DNA of 64,000 bases from Hetaerina americana (taxonomy: Eukaryota > Arthropoda > Insecta > Odonata > Calopterygidae), in assembly GCA_022747635.1 (NCBI GenBank), contig JAKTNV010000001.1:21285072-21349071 (forward strand), written 5' to 3'. The notes beneath the pieces were generated by a model. The model was not told the DNA's origin. It saw only the letters and a list, made by a program, of their open reading frames with translations, and ran no database searches. Numbering within the stretch: the stretch's first letter is position 1; each line of letters starts with the position of its first letter. Both the position numbers and the translations under genes were made by a program. Of this stretch, positions 23,200 through 36,050 are shown piece by piece.

Positions 23200-26100
23200 C
23201 ACCGAAAAATTTGCAGGAGGGGAAAAACTGCTTCTCTTGAGCAGCAAATATCACTTGCAAAATGGTTTAGCCATGAGGGTGAATCCTAACAACTCCTATC
23301 AAAACCGACCTTTGCGACCATTTCTTTGACAATAATCGCAATAAAAGATAAAATAAATAATTTTTCTACTGTTGTTTTTGGGAATTGACATTCTGGTTTT
23401 TAATTCATCGCCATGTATAATTCCTTAGTTTCGGGATTTCCTTTCACATTTTCGTGAGCAGGCGGAAGTCTATCGATTAGGGGTTGTACACCCCTTGCCA
23501 GTCAACTTAGGACCCACCTATCTCGTTTCCCTTCATTCATGCCGAAGATAGTGCCCAGTCTTTCCGACCCCATCCTCACCCTCATCTCGTCTCATTTTTA
23601 CCTCTCTTTTTTGCCTCGAGCGAAAGGAAATTTCCCTATCTTTCTTCAAATTTGATCGATGACCGCCCGCAGGACGCAGACCCACTGCCCGCCCAGCCCG
23701 GGGAGGATTACGTGTTAGGCTTCTTGGGGACTGCGAAGGGATAACCATAGCCTAAGGAAGCGTAATTTTTTCATCCCCTTCAGTTATGAATATCGTAACT
23801 CCAAGAAAACTCATGATTTTGACACCCAAACACAAATTTTCGAAAGTAAATAAAGTCAATCCTTTTCGTTTGGACGATTATGTAGGATCGAGGGCATTGT
23901 GTCATGGCCGATTCTGCGCTAATCAGCGATCTCCTGACGCGTGTTTCTCCGTGCCCCAGGACAAATAGTACCGCATTGACTGCAGATGGCGTTTTCTACT
24001 ATTGGCCTTGATGGTTTTCAAATGTAATTTGTCGATTTGTTTTCCATTCGACTCCCGCTGTGAACCCTTCAACATTATTCATTCGATTGTTTGCGTCTTA
24101 CATATTCTGTAATTCCATCACTTAACTTCATTACTATCGTTTTTGTCTCAAATCCACGTCGCAAAAAATAAAGGGTCAGGCCAGGAAGCGGGCGCCCGAC
24201 CTCTTAATGGATTAAAAAAAAACAGTCCAAGTACTCCGCTACGGTGGCATGAAAATGAAAGGAAATACTACTAACTTTATTTCAATTCCACCCTCTTGTC
24301 TCTTGAGTCACTCGTGAGCATGGTATCGGAATTAGGAAATAAATTTAATGATGTCACAACATTTTCTTGATTAGCTAGCTAAGGTTTCAACTAAAAAAAT
24401 CAAGCATTAAAAATCATCGTTTTTGTTCTAGTAAGAATGAGGCTAGATATTCCCTTCTTCCAGCTAACCCCTCGTCATTTATGAATACGTAAATAATAAT
24501 TACAGAGGAAGTTTAGAAATAATGATATTGATTATAAGGAGACACCGAAATGTAATTGCAGTGCCATATAGAAATATAGAGGCTTGTAATGCATTATGTA
24601 AATTTTTCAAATATCCAAATAATTATCTCGTTTACTCTTACCTCTATATGTAATTGAAAAGAATAAATATTTTAATTTATTCTTAATGTTTGACACTGCT
24701 GTTATAATTCTGGATCATGTTACTTTTTTTAAAAATCAGTCATTAATCATTGAAAACATAGGAATAACTAGACACGTCAAGAGCGACAGGAATAGTACGA
24801 AGTTTATTTTATCTAGAAAAAAAAGATTTCTAAAGACAGTTTTACATGCTAAAGTGCACATGCTTTATTACGATAGGTACAGTTTAAAGAAATGATGTAT
24901 TTCGAAGTGAAATGAAGTTTAAAAATAATATCGTGATCATATTTTGAGAATAATATTAAGAAGTTGAAAAAAAGGAAATAGATATTGTAAGAAATGTTAT
25001 GCTATGGCTATTTGAAACGAGTTGAGGTACGTCTAGCGAGATATGTTTTCTGATGGATTCCGAGATATATAGTCGTCATTACTCGCTCCAGTTACTGGTG
25101 TGTAACGAAGAGAATTCATGAAATAATTGCACAGTATGTTTGAGCAATGGCAAGCGAGATTAATCAGCTGTATTTTGACGTGAGATTTATCGTGTGTCGA
25201 TTTATAATTCTCCCTAGGCTTTCCTTTTCATTCTTCACGTATTTCTACTAATATGTGGTCAGCCAGTTCATTTAGGAAAAAACTGCTATGTGATTGTGTG
25301 GTAAAGAGTATGAGTACGGAATTTTGAGTTCTCCAAGTGTGCATTGAAGGACATACCTATCATGAGCAACACGTTAACACGTAATATTATTGCCTCATTC
25401 ATTCGAACTACGAATTTGTTTATCCTTTTGAAAGTGAATTTGATTGGGAGATGGAATTATGCAGATGTAAGAGAAATCATCATGAAATAATTATTTCTAC
25501 GTCATTTTCATAGATCTAGCCATATTTTTCAAACAACTTGATGCACACTTTCAAACTCTAACCGCTAAGCTGTTTATATCAATCTTTTTTGTTTTAATCT
25601 GTTTTTTTTTAAGGTTGGGTCACATCAGAATAGGTCCCAAAATGTTAGCAGTTTGACTTATGGTGAATGTGAAGGTAAGCATCGTGTAACAAATCAGTTT
25701 CTATTATTTTCATACAAAATTGGGTTTGGGTTACGTGAGAAAAATTATAGTATTCAACAAAGTTCTACGTGCTTGACGCACCCGTTCATAGCACCGGTTG
25801 CACAACTCACAGCGAGCCATTTCTGAAGAAAGGTTTATGTGAAATACACTGAAACTATTGCTCGTATTATGAGGCACAAGGAATCGTTTTGCTATATTTT
25901 CTCATCAGATAAGATGCATCTCAAATATATGTTTTATGAGTGACCTATTCACCAACAAAAATTATAAAATTTCATTATCTTACCCCTTCATTCATTCAAG
26001 AGGCCCAACGTCTTAAAGGTGGGTTTCGGATGGTCCGTAACGAGCATATGTATTAACCTCCACGTATTGCAAGAACTTCCCGTTTCTTTGCACTACTTTT

Positions 26101-27600
26101 TTTGCGAGTCTTTCTGCCACTACAGTGAATATGTTCAAGGGCAGTGTGAGGAAAGATTCACTACAATTTGATTTCCGTTTTCTAATATTCTATGCGAAGG
26201 CTTTGAATGGTAATGAAAAGAGAGAGACTGCCTAAGTCAGTAACACGAATCATAACAATTAGGTACCTTGGTATCAAGCAGTATTTGAAAAAGTAAAAAA
26301 AGATAATCATCATTATTTACCCCTTAGGTCAACTATTACTGGTAGTAAAGTGGTTAAAATCCGTTAAATTAAACGAATGAATAAATCCTGGCGACAGAAG
26401 GTAAATTGCAAGCAGTTTACCACATTCGCTTATTGTAGTTTGCAAACAGATTGTTTTTACGTGTACCATGCATTTCTGCTATTTCACTCTCGCTTTTTAA
26501 AATATCTTACTCTCCAATTTGCGATAGGTATAGTCAGTGGGTTTTCATTTATAACTGATAGAGAGTAGTAGAGATGGCCGGTTCTTTAATCAGAAATAGA
26601 CGTGTAATCAGAAGTATACATGACTTAGATGCGGTAGTGTATTAATTGAATTTCATGGCAAATGTACCTGTAGTTATCATCATCTACATTATAAGAATTA
26701 TTTTGCATATTTATTTTAACTAAAGATAAAGAACAAATTATTTTTCTCACGTTGTATGCCTGGTGTTTAATCACCCTTTTAGTTACCCTAAAGTTGGCTT
26801 GCTTGGTTCCATGTAGATTAGATGCAGATGTCACAAGGGTTGAAACAACACGTTCATCAAATAAGGGATAGATGTATCTCTCCTCTAATAACCTCCCCCC
26901 TCTTCACAGCTCCAAAAGAGGGTTCTCGCGAGAATGGAAAGGGTCAGGCAAAAACACCCCAGAGTGACCAAAAATGCACTAAGCTGATGGGCTGAGGAGT
27001 GTTAAGATGAGGAGGATTAAGATGAGGAGATAGCGAATTGTGATGAAATCACTCCAGCCGTTAAATTCTCCGTGAATTCCAGCAAAAAACTACTCGAACT
27101 AATGTTTTTGTTATAATCGAAATTTTCCTAAAATATTTTATGATCTTATTTCATTTAATCAGGCATTAGTCCTTCCGCTGTTCTTTGTCCGTTTACGTGA
27201 AGAGCCAACTTAATTAAGATATAGAATTTAATTTTATGCATTACACGTTCTTGAGTTAACAGTATGCCACAGAGAGGATGGGAACGTTATTTTAAGGAGC
27301 TGCATGTATAATTTGTGGAATAAAATTGTAATTTCAAATAATTTATGATACTTGTCTTGACATACACAATTATAACCAACACTATTAATATTAAAATAAG
27401 CTGTATTAAGAATACCCGGTGATTTGTTTGAAATATCATCCCGAGTTATCCCGTTTTCTACCATTCCTTCCATTTCATCATCTCCCCATATTCTGACGTC
27501 CTTCATCACGAGCTGTCAAGATTTATACCCATAAAACTTTCCTCTGTACTTCTTTTTATTTCTTCAAATATTTTCTTTGGCGAGTTATCGCTCCTCATGT
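23200..27600. other. Gene 1 intron 1: no recognised element
   Basis: A less AT-rich stretch at 23470-23760 has no coding motif. The remainder is AT-rich with dense stops. No exon, SINE or inverted repeat was recognised. Confidence 0.4.
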
Positions 27601-27612
27601 TGTGCCCAATTA

Positions 27613-27650
27613 CGAGGGCTGTTTGCTAAAAAGTGACAATATTTATTTAT
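27613..27650 (+). repeat. Possible mariner-type terminal repeat end
   Basis: tacgagggctgtttgctaaaaagt resembles a mariner-family inverted terminal repeat starting at a TA. No matching opposite end or transposase was found nearby, so this may be a solo remnant or chance. Confidence 0.3.
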
Positions 27651-27729
27651 TCGTACCATATGTTGACAAAAGCTTAATTTTTAATGGATTCAAGTGTAGT
27701 AAGAGTTGCAATCAATTTATTTTCTAGCA

Positions 27730-28100
27730 CTGTAACAAAAATATTGAAACAATCACGTTTCGCTGTGGGTTGCCCTCGGCAACGCAGATTCCGCGTCACC
27801 GTCTGCTCACTTCAACCAGCTTCTCTACGGGGTGCAAGCACGCGGAGCAAGCACGGTTTCCACCTTCACCCAGAGCGAGTACTTAAAAAGAGACGGCGTG
27901 TAAATGGCTCTTTGGGCGTGGTCGCCAACTGATCGAGGGCGTCGTCCCTCGACAGATGCGGGAGGGTGTGGGTGAATGGCGCTGGGCTCTGGAGGGGGTG
28001 GGGAGAGGGTAGTCCCGGTGTGAGCGCGTGCGCTGCGAATCGGAGGGCAGGGTGAATGCGAAGTTGGATTGTCTTGAGAAGGTGGGATCGAATCAAAAAT
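27730..28100. other. CpG-rich island inside gene 1 intron 1
   Basis: This block contains many CG dinucleotides and is markedly more GC-rich than its flanks. Open frames on both strands (60-82 codons) lack motifs. It may be a regulatory element or an unrecognised 5' exon; the sequence alone does not decide. Confidence 0.3.
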
Positions 28101-28486
28101 TATGTATTCCCCTCTCTCTTCTTCTCACTCCTCACCCCCCTTTAGGAAACACGGAAGTTATCAAAGAGTGGTGGTGATGAAGAAATAGGAGCACTCATAT
28201 GTCCCCAGAGGTTTTGATTTCGATTCGTCATCCGAATACAATTGATATATCGCGAAATACTCACGAATGGTCGGGAGTGAATATCGTATCGATGTTTTTA
28301 ATCCGGTAAATCTCCCTATAAATTCGTATCCCGTCGTTTTTTTGAGCGGTGTTTGTGCACTTTCATTCCAATCAAAGTCAATTTGGAGTATCAATAGAAT
28401 ATGGCTGTCATTTCATTTTATTTAGTCAAGTCTCATTTGTACAGTTATTATTTGCCCCTCCCTCCCAATGGGTAGACTAAATAAAA

Positions 28487-28925
28487 CTAAGAAGTAAGAA
28501 TTTCAGAGCGTAAAAATCATTCGCCTTGACTGGGACTCGAACCCAGATCCCTCAATATCCGGTCGAGTGCTTTAGCCACTTAAGCTACCGAGGCGTCCTC
28601 TTAAACTCTGAAATTTTGGGGCTTTTAAAGGAACTAGATGTTATGACGAAATACCGTACATACAATGTCACATGCATTCGTAGTCGTGCGCGAGGCGCCA
28701 CTGTCCACGAGGTTAAAGCCAACTTTAAACACGTATGGTGTTTTCCCTTTGACAAATTCGCCTTGACTGGGACTCGAACCCATCTGGGTTCGAGTCCCAG
28801 TCAAGGCGAATGATTTTTACGCTCTGAAATTGTTGCATTAAAATGCACATTAGCGGATGACTCCGTTAAAAGTTACTGTTGCGGCATCTCCCGCAGTTTC
28901 TTTGGAATTTGGCTAAGAAGTAAGA
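28487..28925. mobile_element. Fold-back element of inverted tRNA-like heads, copy 2, with 13-bp target duplication
   Basis: A complete minus-strand tRNA-like head (28597-28517) shows D arm GCTT/AAGC, an anticodon-like arm CTCGA/TTGAG, T arm CTGGG/CCCAG and acceptor CGCCT/AGGCG. A partial + strand T arm with acceptor lies at 28786-28808, after a 145-bp unrelated spacer. Both heads lead outward into gcgaatgatttttacgctctgaaatt. The direct repeat ctaagaagtaaga flanks the whole (28487-28499 and 28913-28925), showing that the composite inserted as one unit. Confidence 0.85.
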
Positions 28926-31700
28926 TTTTATTATATGAGCAATGTGTTATTAAAGTCATAGTTCTTAATGTTACAAGGGGATTAATGCACCATGTAGATG
29001 AATTTAGTGCATTCAGATGGTCATTTTAAACACTTCGTAAAAGCTTTCATGACATACCAATTATAATCAACATAATGGTTAATCAATTTAAGAATTGGTT
29101 GGCAGTAGCTCTCCAAGCTAACTTGTCACTTGGCCTCCAATCATACATTTGTAGCCACTCCCATCGTTCATGTATCAGCCGTCCTTACACATGTAAGCAC
29201 CATATTTTAATTTTTTAAATGAATATGAAAAAATGAAATGAATATAATAATATGTAAGACCTGCTCTCTTATGCTTAATCTAATATCATGTGCCTGATTT
29301 AGTGATATAAAAACTTTTTCATCATCCATATTTTGCCTACTGTTATTTTCTTACTCTTTCTATATTTCCAGTGAATCTGATACAAAGCAGCAAATTTGAA
29401 GATGATATGAACTCTTGCCATTAATTCCAGTTTATCTTTTGATCATATTTTTTCTTTGCCTTTTGGTGTAGACTAATGTAATATTTTGTAAGTGTTAAGG
29501 TGTGCTGCAAATCAGAAGCATGCTTGTATGCTTATGATAACTTTAGAACATAGGAGGTAACAAAACATAATTAGAGACGAATCAAATTGTCCGTAATTTT
29601 CGGGCGCTGAACTATTATTCCCGCCAACTGAGTTGGACCATAGAGAAACAGTAGAGAAAAGAAGATTAGAAGATTTCAGGTAAATGTTGTGTAACAGGGA
29701 TTTACCTCAATACCCAGTGCTATAGGTACAACTTCTATATCGTACTACCTCCTTCGACGATTGAACAATCTGTTATATTTGCTAATATGATAATATAGTT
29801 ATATTATATGATAATATAATTATGTTTAGTAATTCAGTCTCTATAACCGGAGGATTTTAACGGGAATAGGCATTAGGATCTATAGTATTACGTCCAATGT
29901 ATCTAATTAATGGGATGCAAGGGAGAAATTGAAGGTTAAATCTTTACCTTTATGATGAAGAAGTAGATGTGATTCCATAAAATCACAGTTTCCTGAAAGC
30001 CAGGTTAAGATGCTTCAGGACTTAAGGAGTATTTAGACACTCCATATACTCACAATGTAGGGATTTCAACCGAACTTGGGAGGATTAAGAGCAAAATGGG
30101 CAAGGTGTCTGAGATTTATTGCAAGGTCGCGATCTGGGGAAATGAGTTGCAACGGCCCATGGCGAAAGTTCTAGGCGACGTCCACTTAGCTCAGCGTGGA
30201 ACATTTTAATAGTAGTTACTACAAGGACGCGTTCATCTTCTGGAAGGGATTGTTATTGGTCAAGAGTATCTGGAGGTGATGTACGAAGCACATCCATCTT
30301 ACCTGCCATACGTGACCTTTATGGAAATGACGTATTTTTTTAACTAGTCAATGTATTACCACACTAACGCGAAGGCGTGAACATTTATCTGGTTGAGAAA
30401 AGGAAGAAAATACGGAGTAAATTTAAAATTCTTGTGCAGCTAATGGACGCATCTGTCAACGTTTCCCATATTTAATTTCACCGTACTAATAGTTGAGGCT
30501 GAATACCACCACTTAGATCACCTCTCGTAATTGTAGAGGTCTAGGGTCAATTCTGTTGTCAGAATAAACTTTAAACGGTTATTTTTTTATTAATGCACAT
30601 ATTTTTCACCTTCAATGAGTACTCCTTTTTTTAAGTGGACTCTGTAAATGAAATGAGAAAGAAAGATGTCACATTTTCAGAAAAAAAATTAAAATGTTTT
30701 GCTCAAAACTAATATCATATCTGCCTTAAGTTAAATGGACGTCTTGTAGAAATAGAGCAGGTGGTAATTACGTACAAGTATATAATAATTTCAGGCTATT
30801 CCCTCGTAGCCCATCGCTGAAATCCAGAACTTGAATGTAATTTTGTCACACAAGAATGAAAATTATTTAGAATTCATGGTAACTTTAGCAAAAGCTTCGA
30901 AAATAGGAAATTCCGCCAATGAAACACGCCATCTTGTTTATTTTCAATGCTATAACTGTTGACATTGTTACCACGGCCGCGAATGGGAGAATCGACAACC
31001 AAATGAAAAATAGGTTTCATTTAAGAGAAACAACTCTAATATCATCACGGAAATGAAGAAAATAAATAAATGGGAGACACTATGGATCGGAAAAATATAT
31101 ATATAAATATTCAAAGTACACTTGTGAAATTATGCGTTGACGGCAACAATGGATGAACGATTTGTTTATTTTGGAGACGCAAACAGACAACAAAGCGATT
31201 ATAAAGGAGTTGAAAGAATCATTATGCATTGCCGTTTTAACAGTTAATGGCCATGAAAGTTCTTAAGCATAGCGATTTATGTAAAGAAAAGAATTGGAGA
31301 TTTCTCTTTGTATAAAATTTCTCGTGAAAATACTGTTGTTGCAGATATTTCATCACTAATTCTGCCAATCTTTCTGCCTCGCAACGCCGATTTTATTTTT
31401 TAGTACCAACGACTTCTATACTCTTATAAGCTCCGCCAAGAACTAAAACCAATATCCGAACACACTGAAGTGCCTAGACCAGCATGTTTGCAAACTTTTC
31501 TTTCGTCACTCAACACCCCACTGACAACCCAAAAAGGTACAGCTTTTTAAGAAGATTTGCCGGTTGACATATTCTATGAAAATAGACGGACGGAGGTTAA
31601 AGACCTGAAGGAAGCCGGTAGGATTCTTGACGTGTAGGCACGGCCATCCCACCCACGATCTCATCGTAACTCAATGTACGTACACGGAGAAGTGGATCGG
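28926..31700. other. Gene 1 intron 1: no recognised element
   Basis: AT-rich sequence with stops in all frames. A faint tRNA-like string around 30500-30555 (cacttagatcacc...gaggtctagggtcaattctg) may be an old SINE head. Nothing else was recognised. Confidence 0.4.
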
Positions 31701-32260
31701 AACCCAACAGAATGAAAGAGCGAGACGGTGGGTACGGGATCTTTGGGGGGGGGGGAGTTGAAGGAATGGAGGCTGTAGACGCTGACGCTGAACGATTGGG
31801 CGTGCTCCCAGACCATTGTGCGAGTGCTAATACGTTTGAGCACGTATCGTAATAAGCGAGAAACCGGTTCGGAGAAGACGTCGGGTGGTGAATCGAACGG
31901 TTCAGTTACTGGGGCACTGGGTGCCGCGCTGCATTGTGGGCGACAGGATAAGGGGACGTGGCGGGTGTCTTTGAGAGATTGCGGAGGGCCGCTTGGGGAG
32001 GAGTTGCTGGGTGGTCGGTGCTGCGGTGAAGGGAGGTAGGGGTATGTTGGCAGGGAAAGTGAGGGATGGGAGAAAATATGGGTTTTGCGTGGATAGGAGA
32101 AGGGGTTAACTGAGGGGGGGAGGGAGGGATGGAGAATTGGGAGGCAGAGATGGCGCTCGGAGCAATCTGGAGTCACGGAAACGGAGAACGGGGTTTTGGG
32201 GAGGGGGGGAAATTGGCGGTAGGGGTGAAAGGGGAAGGGATATTTGGACTGGAAATCATC
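31640..32260. other. G-rich island inside gene 1 intron 1
   Basis: The + strand is strongly G-rich, with runs up to 10 G (31745-31754) and several GGGGG tracts between 32100 and 32230, like the block around the gene 1 first exon. A donor-like atcatc|gtaagt occurs at 32262. Opposite-strand frames (171 codons) are proline/serine low-complexity and not believed. It could be an alternative promoter or an enhancer. Confidence 0.35.
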
Positions 32261-33814
32261 GTAAGTGCTCCAATATGAAAGAGGGTTATTCCTCTCAAAT
32301 TCTACTCCGATACAAATTTATGAGCCCCAGTTCTTGAGATTGTCTGCAGACTCGGTCCACTTGGTCAAATTAAATTTTGGCACGTTAAATTTTTCATCAT
32401 AGCTAGGTTATCTCATCAATTAATTTTTTTAAACTGTATATATTTCAATCGATGTACAAACAATTTATATTTTTCATTTGCCAAGTGACTTAATGGTAGT
32501 TTTTGTGGGCGGCGCGTTTGGTTTAAAACCGGAATGACCCAGTTTCAAAATCCGGTAGTCGACTCTGGACACCCAACAGTGCAAAATTGGTATCTGTGTT
32601 CAGTAATTTTCGCTAAATTTCTGAAAATCGCAGTGAAAGAGCTAGCATGTATGAATGCCGTAAGGTTTCAACGCGTGGTGAATTTCACTCTCACAAATGC
32701 TCATTTAGAGTTGAATGTTGGGGTTGGTAAAATAGATGACATGTCAAAATTCATTGTGTAAAAACCTTCTTAAACACAATCCCTAGTTTTAATTGATTAA
32801 ATGAGATAATTTTAAAATCCACCTCTTTGCTTCCAAGCAAAATACCCCCGGGGGGATCAGTCAGACGCTTATTGCACAGTCTTCCAAAATCAAGATTCCG
32901 CCGAGTTCAGTTACATGAGACGACGGGTTTCTTCGGCAGTTTTCTGTTCTACATTTCAAGATATTGTACGTAGAGACACCGTGATGCCATCGACGTGGCA
33001 ATATCAAATCCGGTTATCTTTACACAATTTCTCCCCGTAGCTCTCTTAATTACCCTCAGATCATAATTATCCTTTGGGCCATGTAGCTCTTACACTTAAA
33101 TGCAACCACTCTCCACGAGGAAGATATGAAAAATCATAAATATTGATTTATAAAAATTCATTATCTGAATATTATCGAATAAAAATCGCGCTATATATAC
33201 CCGCCTAATTACGGGTGCCTTAAACCAATAGGCATTTGGTTAGCAAAATTATTTCCCGATATAATTATTACTTAGGAATTTTACATGAGATTCGAGGACG
33301 TATTTTAGTGCTAGCTTTAATTCATGTATTAACAACGAAGATTGGTTAGAGTAACGTAACACCTATTCGTGCGTATTTTGCAAACAGATATGAAGTGAAT
33401 ATACAGGTTTTAAGCACTCTAAGAGGTTCTTATTAATCTTTGAAATGCTCTCTAAAATTTATAATGGACTAGTTTTAAAAGGTCAGTTTCTGAAACTTTG
33501 CGTTTTCGAATTTTTTTTTTCAAAAATTGATTATTATCATTGAAGCAAAGGTAGGTAGGTGCTTCTATGATAAAGCTATTGCATTTATTTTATAATAGCG
33601 AACATGATATCAGTTTTTTCGTAAGAACGACATGTATTTTTGCTATATTAATCCATCATTCTTCTGGAGGCAGTCCTTCACTGCCATTAGAGTATGTAAT
33701 GCATCCCTGCCACCATTTTTTACTGTCGTCATTTGGTAGATTAAGCAACAAATTGAATTTTTTCGAATTTGCATATGCCTGACATCTCGCTGTAAGTTCC
33801 TTATGAATGGATTT

Positions 33815-34125
33815 AGATGGGCGCAGACGGTACACTGCTACAGTTCTTAGCCTCGCTAAAAGAGACACAACCTGACACCTTACACTGTAATAAATTGTTC
33901 TTCAATTTCCCTTATATTAGACCTCCCTTCATTCCGCCCAACATGCCTATCCTTTTCCTACCCCAAACCTCGCTTGCTCAATGTCTTTCCCTCCATCACA
34001 ACGTTCAGCATTTCACCGCCAATCAAAATGTATTGCAATTTTCAATTATAATTTCTTGCTTCCTTTGGATTTCTTCCGAAAATATTTTGCTGAAATATTT
34101 CTTGTGTAATTTTTTTTCATCTTTT
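33815..34125 (-). pseudogene. LINE 3'-end fragment (minus strand)
   Basis: The sequence follows the better copy at 47.15-48.0 kb piece by piece: gatgggcRcagac, tt(c)ttagcctcgct, cctgacacc, then a pyrimidine-rich stretch whose minus strand would encode the basic C-terminal tail. The frame is destroyed. Confidence 0.6.
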
Positions 34126-34880
34126 AGTTAGATCCATGATTATTCTCTCTCTCTCTCTCTGTGGTGAATACTACTAAGCCCTTATTGGCATTGGTGAATT
34201 TTGTTTCAGGTAATTGATTATTTCTCCCTCTTCTCCTACCGTTCCAAGGTTAAGGCATATTTGCTGATTCCCTCTTCGTACCCTTCATCTCCACAATTTT
34301 CTCGATTCAAATCGACTGTATTTAATGGACCTTCTCGTCGAATTCAAATATTGTTATTAAATATTCCAATTGCTGAAGAATTGGGCATTCACATCGCATC
34401 CGACTTTTCCATAGGAGTGGTAAGCGTTTGAGTTAACTTATCAGTTTGGTCTCCGTGAATTTTCTGTGTCAACTCTCTTCGCAAAAAGTGTAGTGCGACA
34501 CTTGGGCATTAAGGCATGTTATTTTGAAAGGAAAACCACATCCTCAGTTATTATTAGGGTTAGAATATGAGAACGGCGCGAAAAAATTGGGTGTGCGGAA
34601 TATTAGGGGTTTCGGATTCGGATTTCGCCCTTCTTTTTCCTCACCAAGTAGAATCGTGTCGTTCCATTTCCTCTTTACGGTCCGCTGTGCCCGAAAAAAC
34701 CAGCAAGAAAGCAGTTTTTTTTCCTAGACTCCGACTGTAGAGGACGAGAAAAGGAAAAGTTGTGCTGTCGATATGTGTCTATCTGGAGCAACGGAAAGGC
34801 ATGCCTAATTCTACTCGATCGGGTATTGCTTCAATAGACAAGGAGAGATAAAGAAAAATCAAACGGGAAAAAGAAACGAG

Positions 34881-34883
34881 GTA

Positions 34884-34916
<33 letters not shown>

Positions 34917-35016
34917 GTATATATATATAATATATATATATATACATATTTATATATACATATATATATATATATGTATATATATATAAGTATATATATG
35001 TATATATATATGTATA

Positions 35017-35051
<35 letters not shown>

Positions 35052-35135
35052 GCATATGTATATATATATATATATATATATGTATATGTATATAAGTATA
35101 TATATATGTATATATTTATATATATATATATAAGT
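34881..35135. repeat. Compound TA/TATG/TATT microsatellite
   Basis: About 250 bp of TA with interspersed tatg, tata and agta units. All YIYI open frames here are artefacts. Confidence 0.95.
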
Positions 35136-35718
35136 ATATAGAAAATAGAATAGAAAAATAGTTTTCAACTTCATCCACCGATTGAATTTTCATTATTAAA
35201 CCTATTTCTCCACTCTTCCAATTGTGGATTTCCACATCTTCGTCTTGGTAGTTTTTTTTATCACCCTTATGGCATTTCGATTAACCAAAAATCATATCAA
35301 ATTGTCCCTATCAGACTACTTGATAAATTTAACTTGTTGCACGGACTGTCCATTTTACTTGTGTTATACTTTAGCGGGATTATGTTTCAATCGTTTCTGG
35401 ATTTCTTTTGTCTGATGCTCTGATAGCGTAACCGCTTTTGTTGTTAGTGAACTTCCGTGCCGAGGCTTTGATAAGTCCTACTTGGATGTTCAAATAAGAA
35501 ATACTGTCGGTATTAGTTTCTTCTGGAAGAAGATTATCTTTGCTTGCGCTTTAATGCTTTATTGTAATTATTAACATTTCGATTTTCTCACAAACGGTGA
35601 TCATGTTTAAAAAAAACAATCTTTTTTACTGTGCAAGAATGTTAAATTTCTTTTATGACTTTTAAATGCTAAGTATGACTACTGGAACGAAGATGTTTTA
35701 ATCATCATACATGTTTAC

Positions 35719-35719
<1 letters not shown>

Positions 35720-35781
<62 letters not shown>

Positions 35782-35869
35782 AATAGAAACAGATATAAGG
35801 AAAAGGGATAGGAACACACATAAAAGACAAACACAGGAGAGGTGGGATCAAGCAGATCACGAATGTAAA

Positions 35870-35929
<60 letters not shown>

Positions 35930-35993
35930 AAAATGTAAATGAATAAATATATATATATTTTTTCAATGTATATATATTTCTTAATATATATGA

Positions 35994-36046
<53 letters not shown>

Positions 36047-36050
36047 AAAT
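35720..36050. repeat. TA microsatellites flanking an inverted-repeat arm fragment
   Basis: TA runs lie at about 35725-35778, 35872-35925 and 36001-36050. Between the first two is a 90-bp fragment (agatataaggaaaagggatagga...aggagaggtggg) matching the arm of the 22.5-23.2 kb element. That element type thus has at least two copies here, both bounded by TA repeats. Confidence 0.8.

Noticed and set aside
16200..23329. Frames encoding repeated Ile-Tyr or Val-Cys
   Set aside because: Direct translation of TA and TG microsatellites.
31661..32176. 171-codon minus-strand open frame
   Set aside because: Proline/serine-rich low complexity from a G-rich island, with no recognisable domain.
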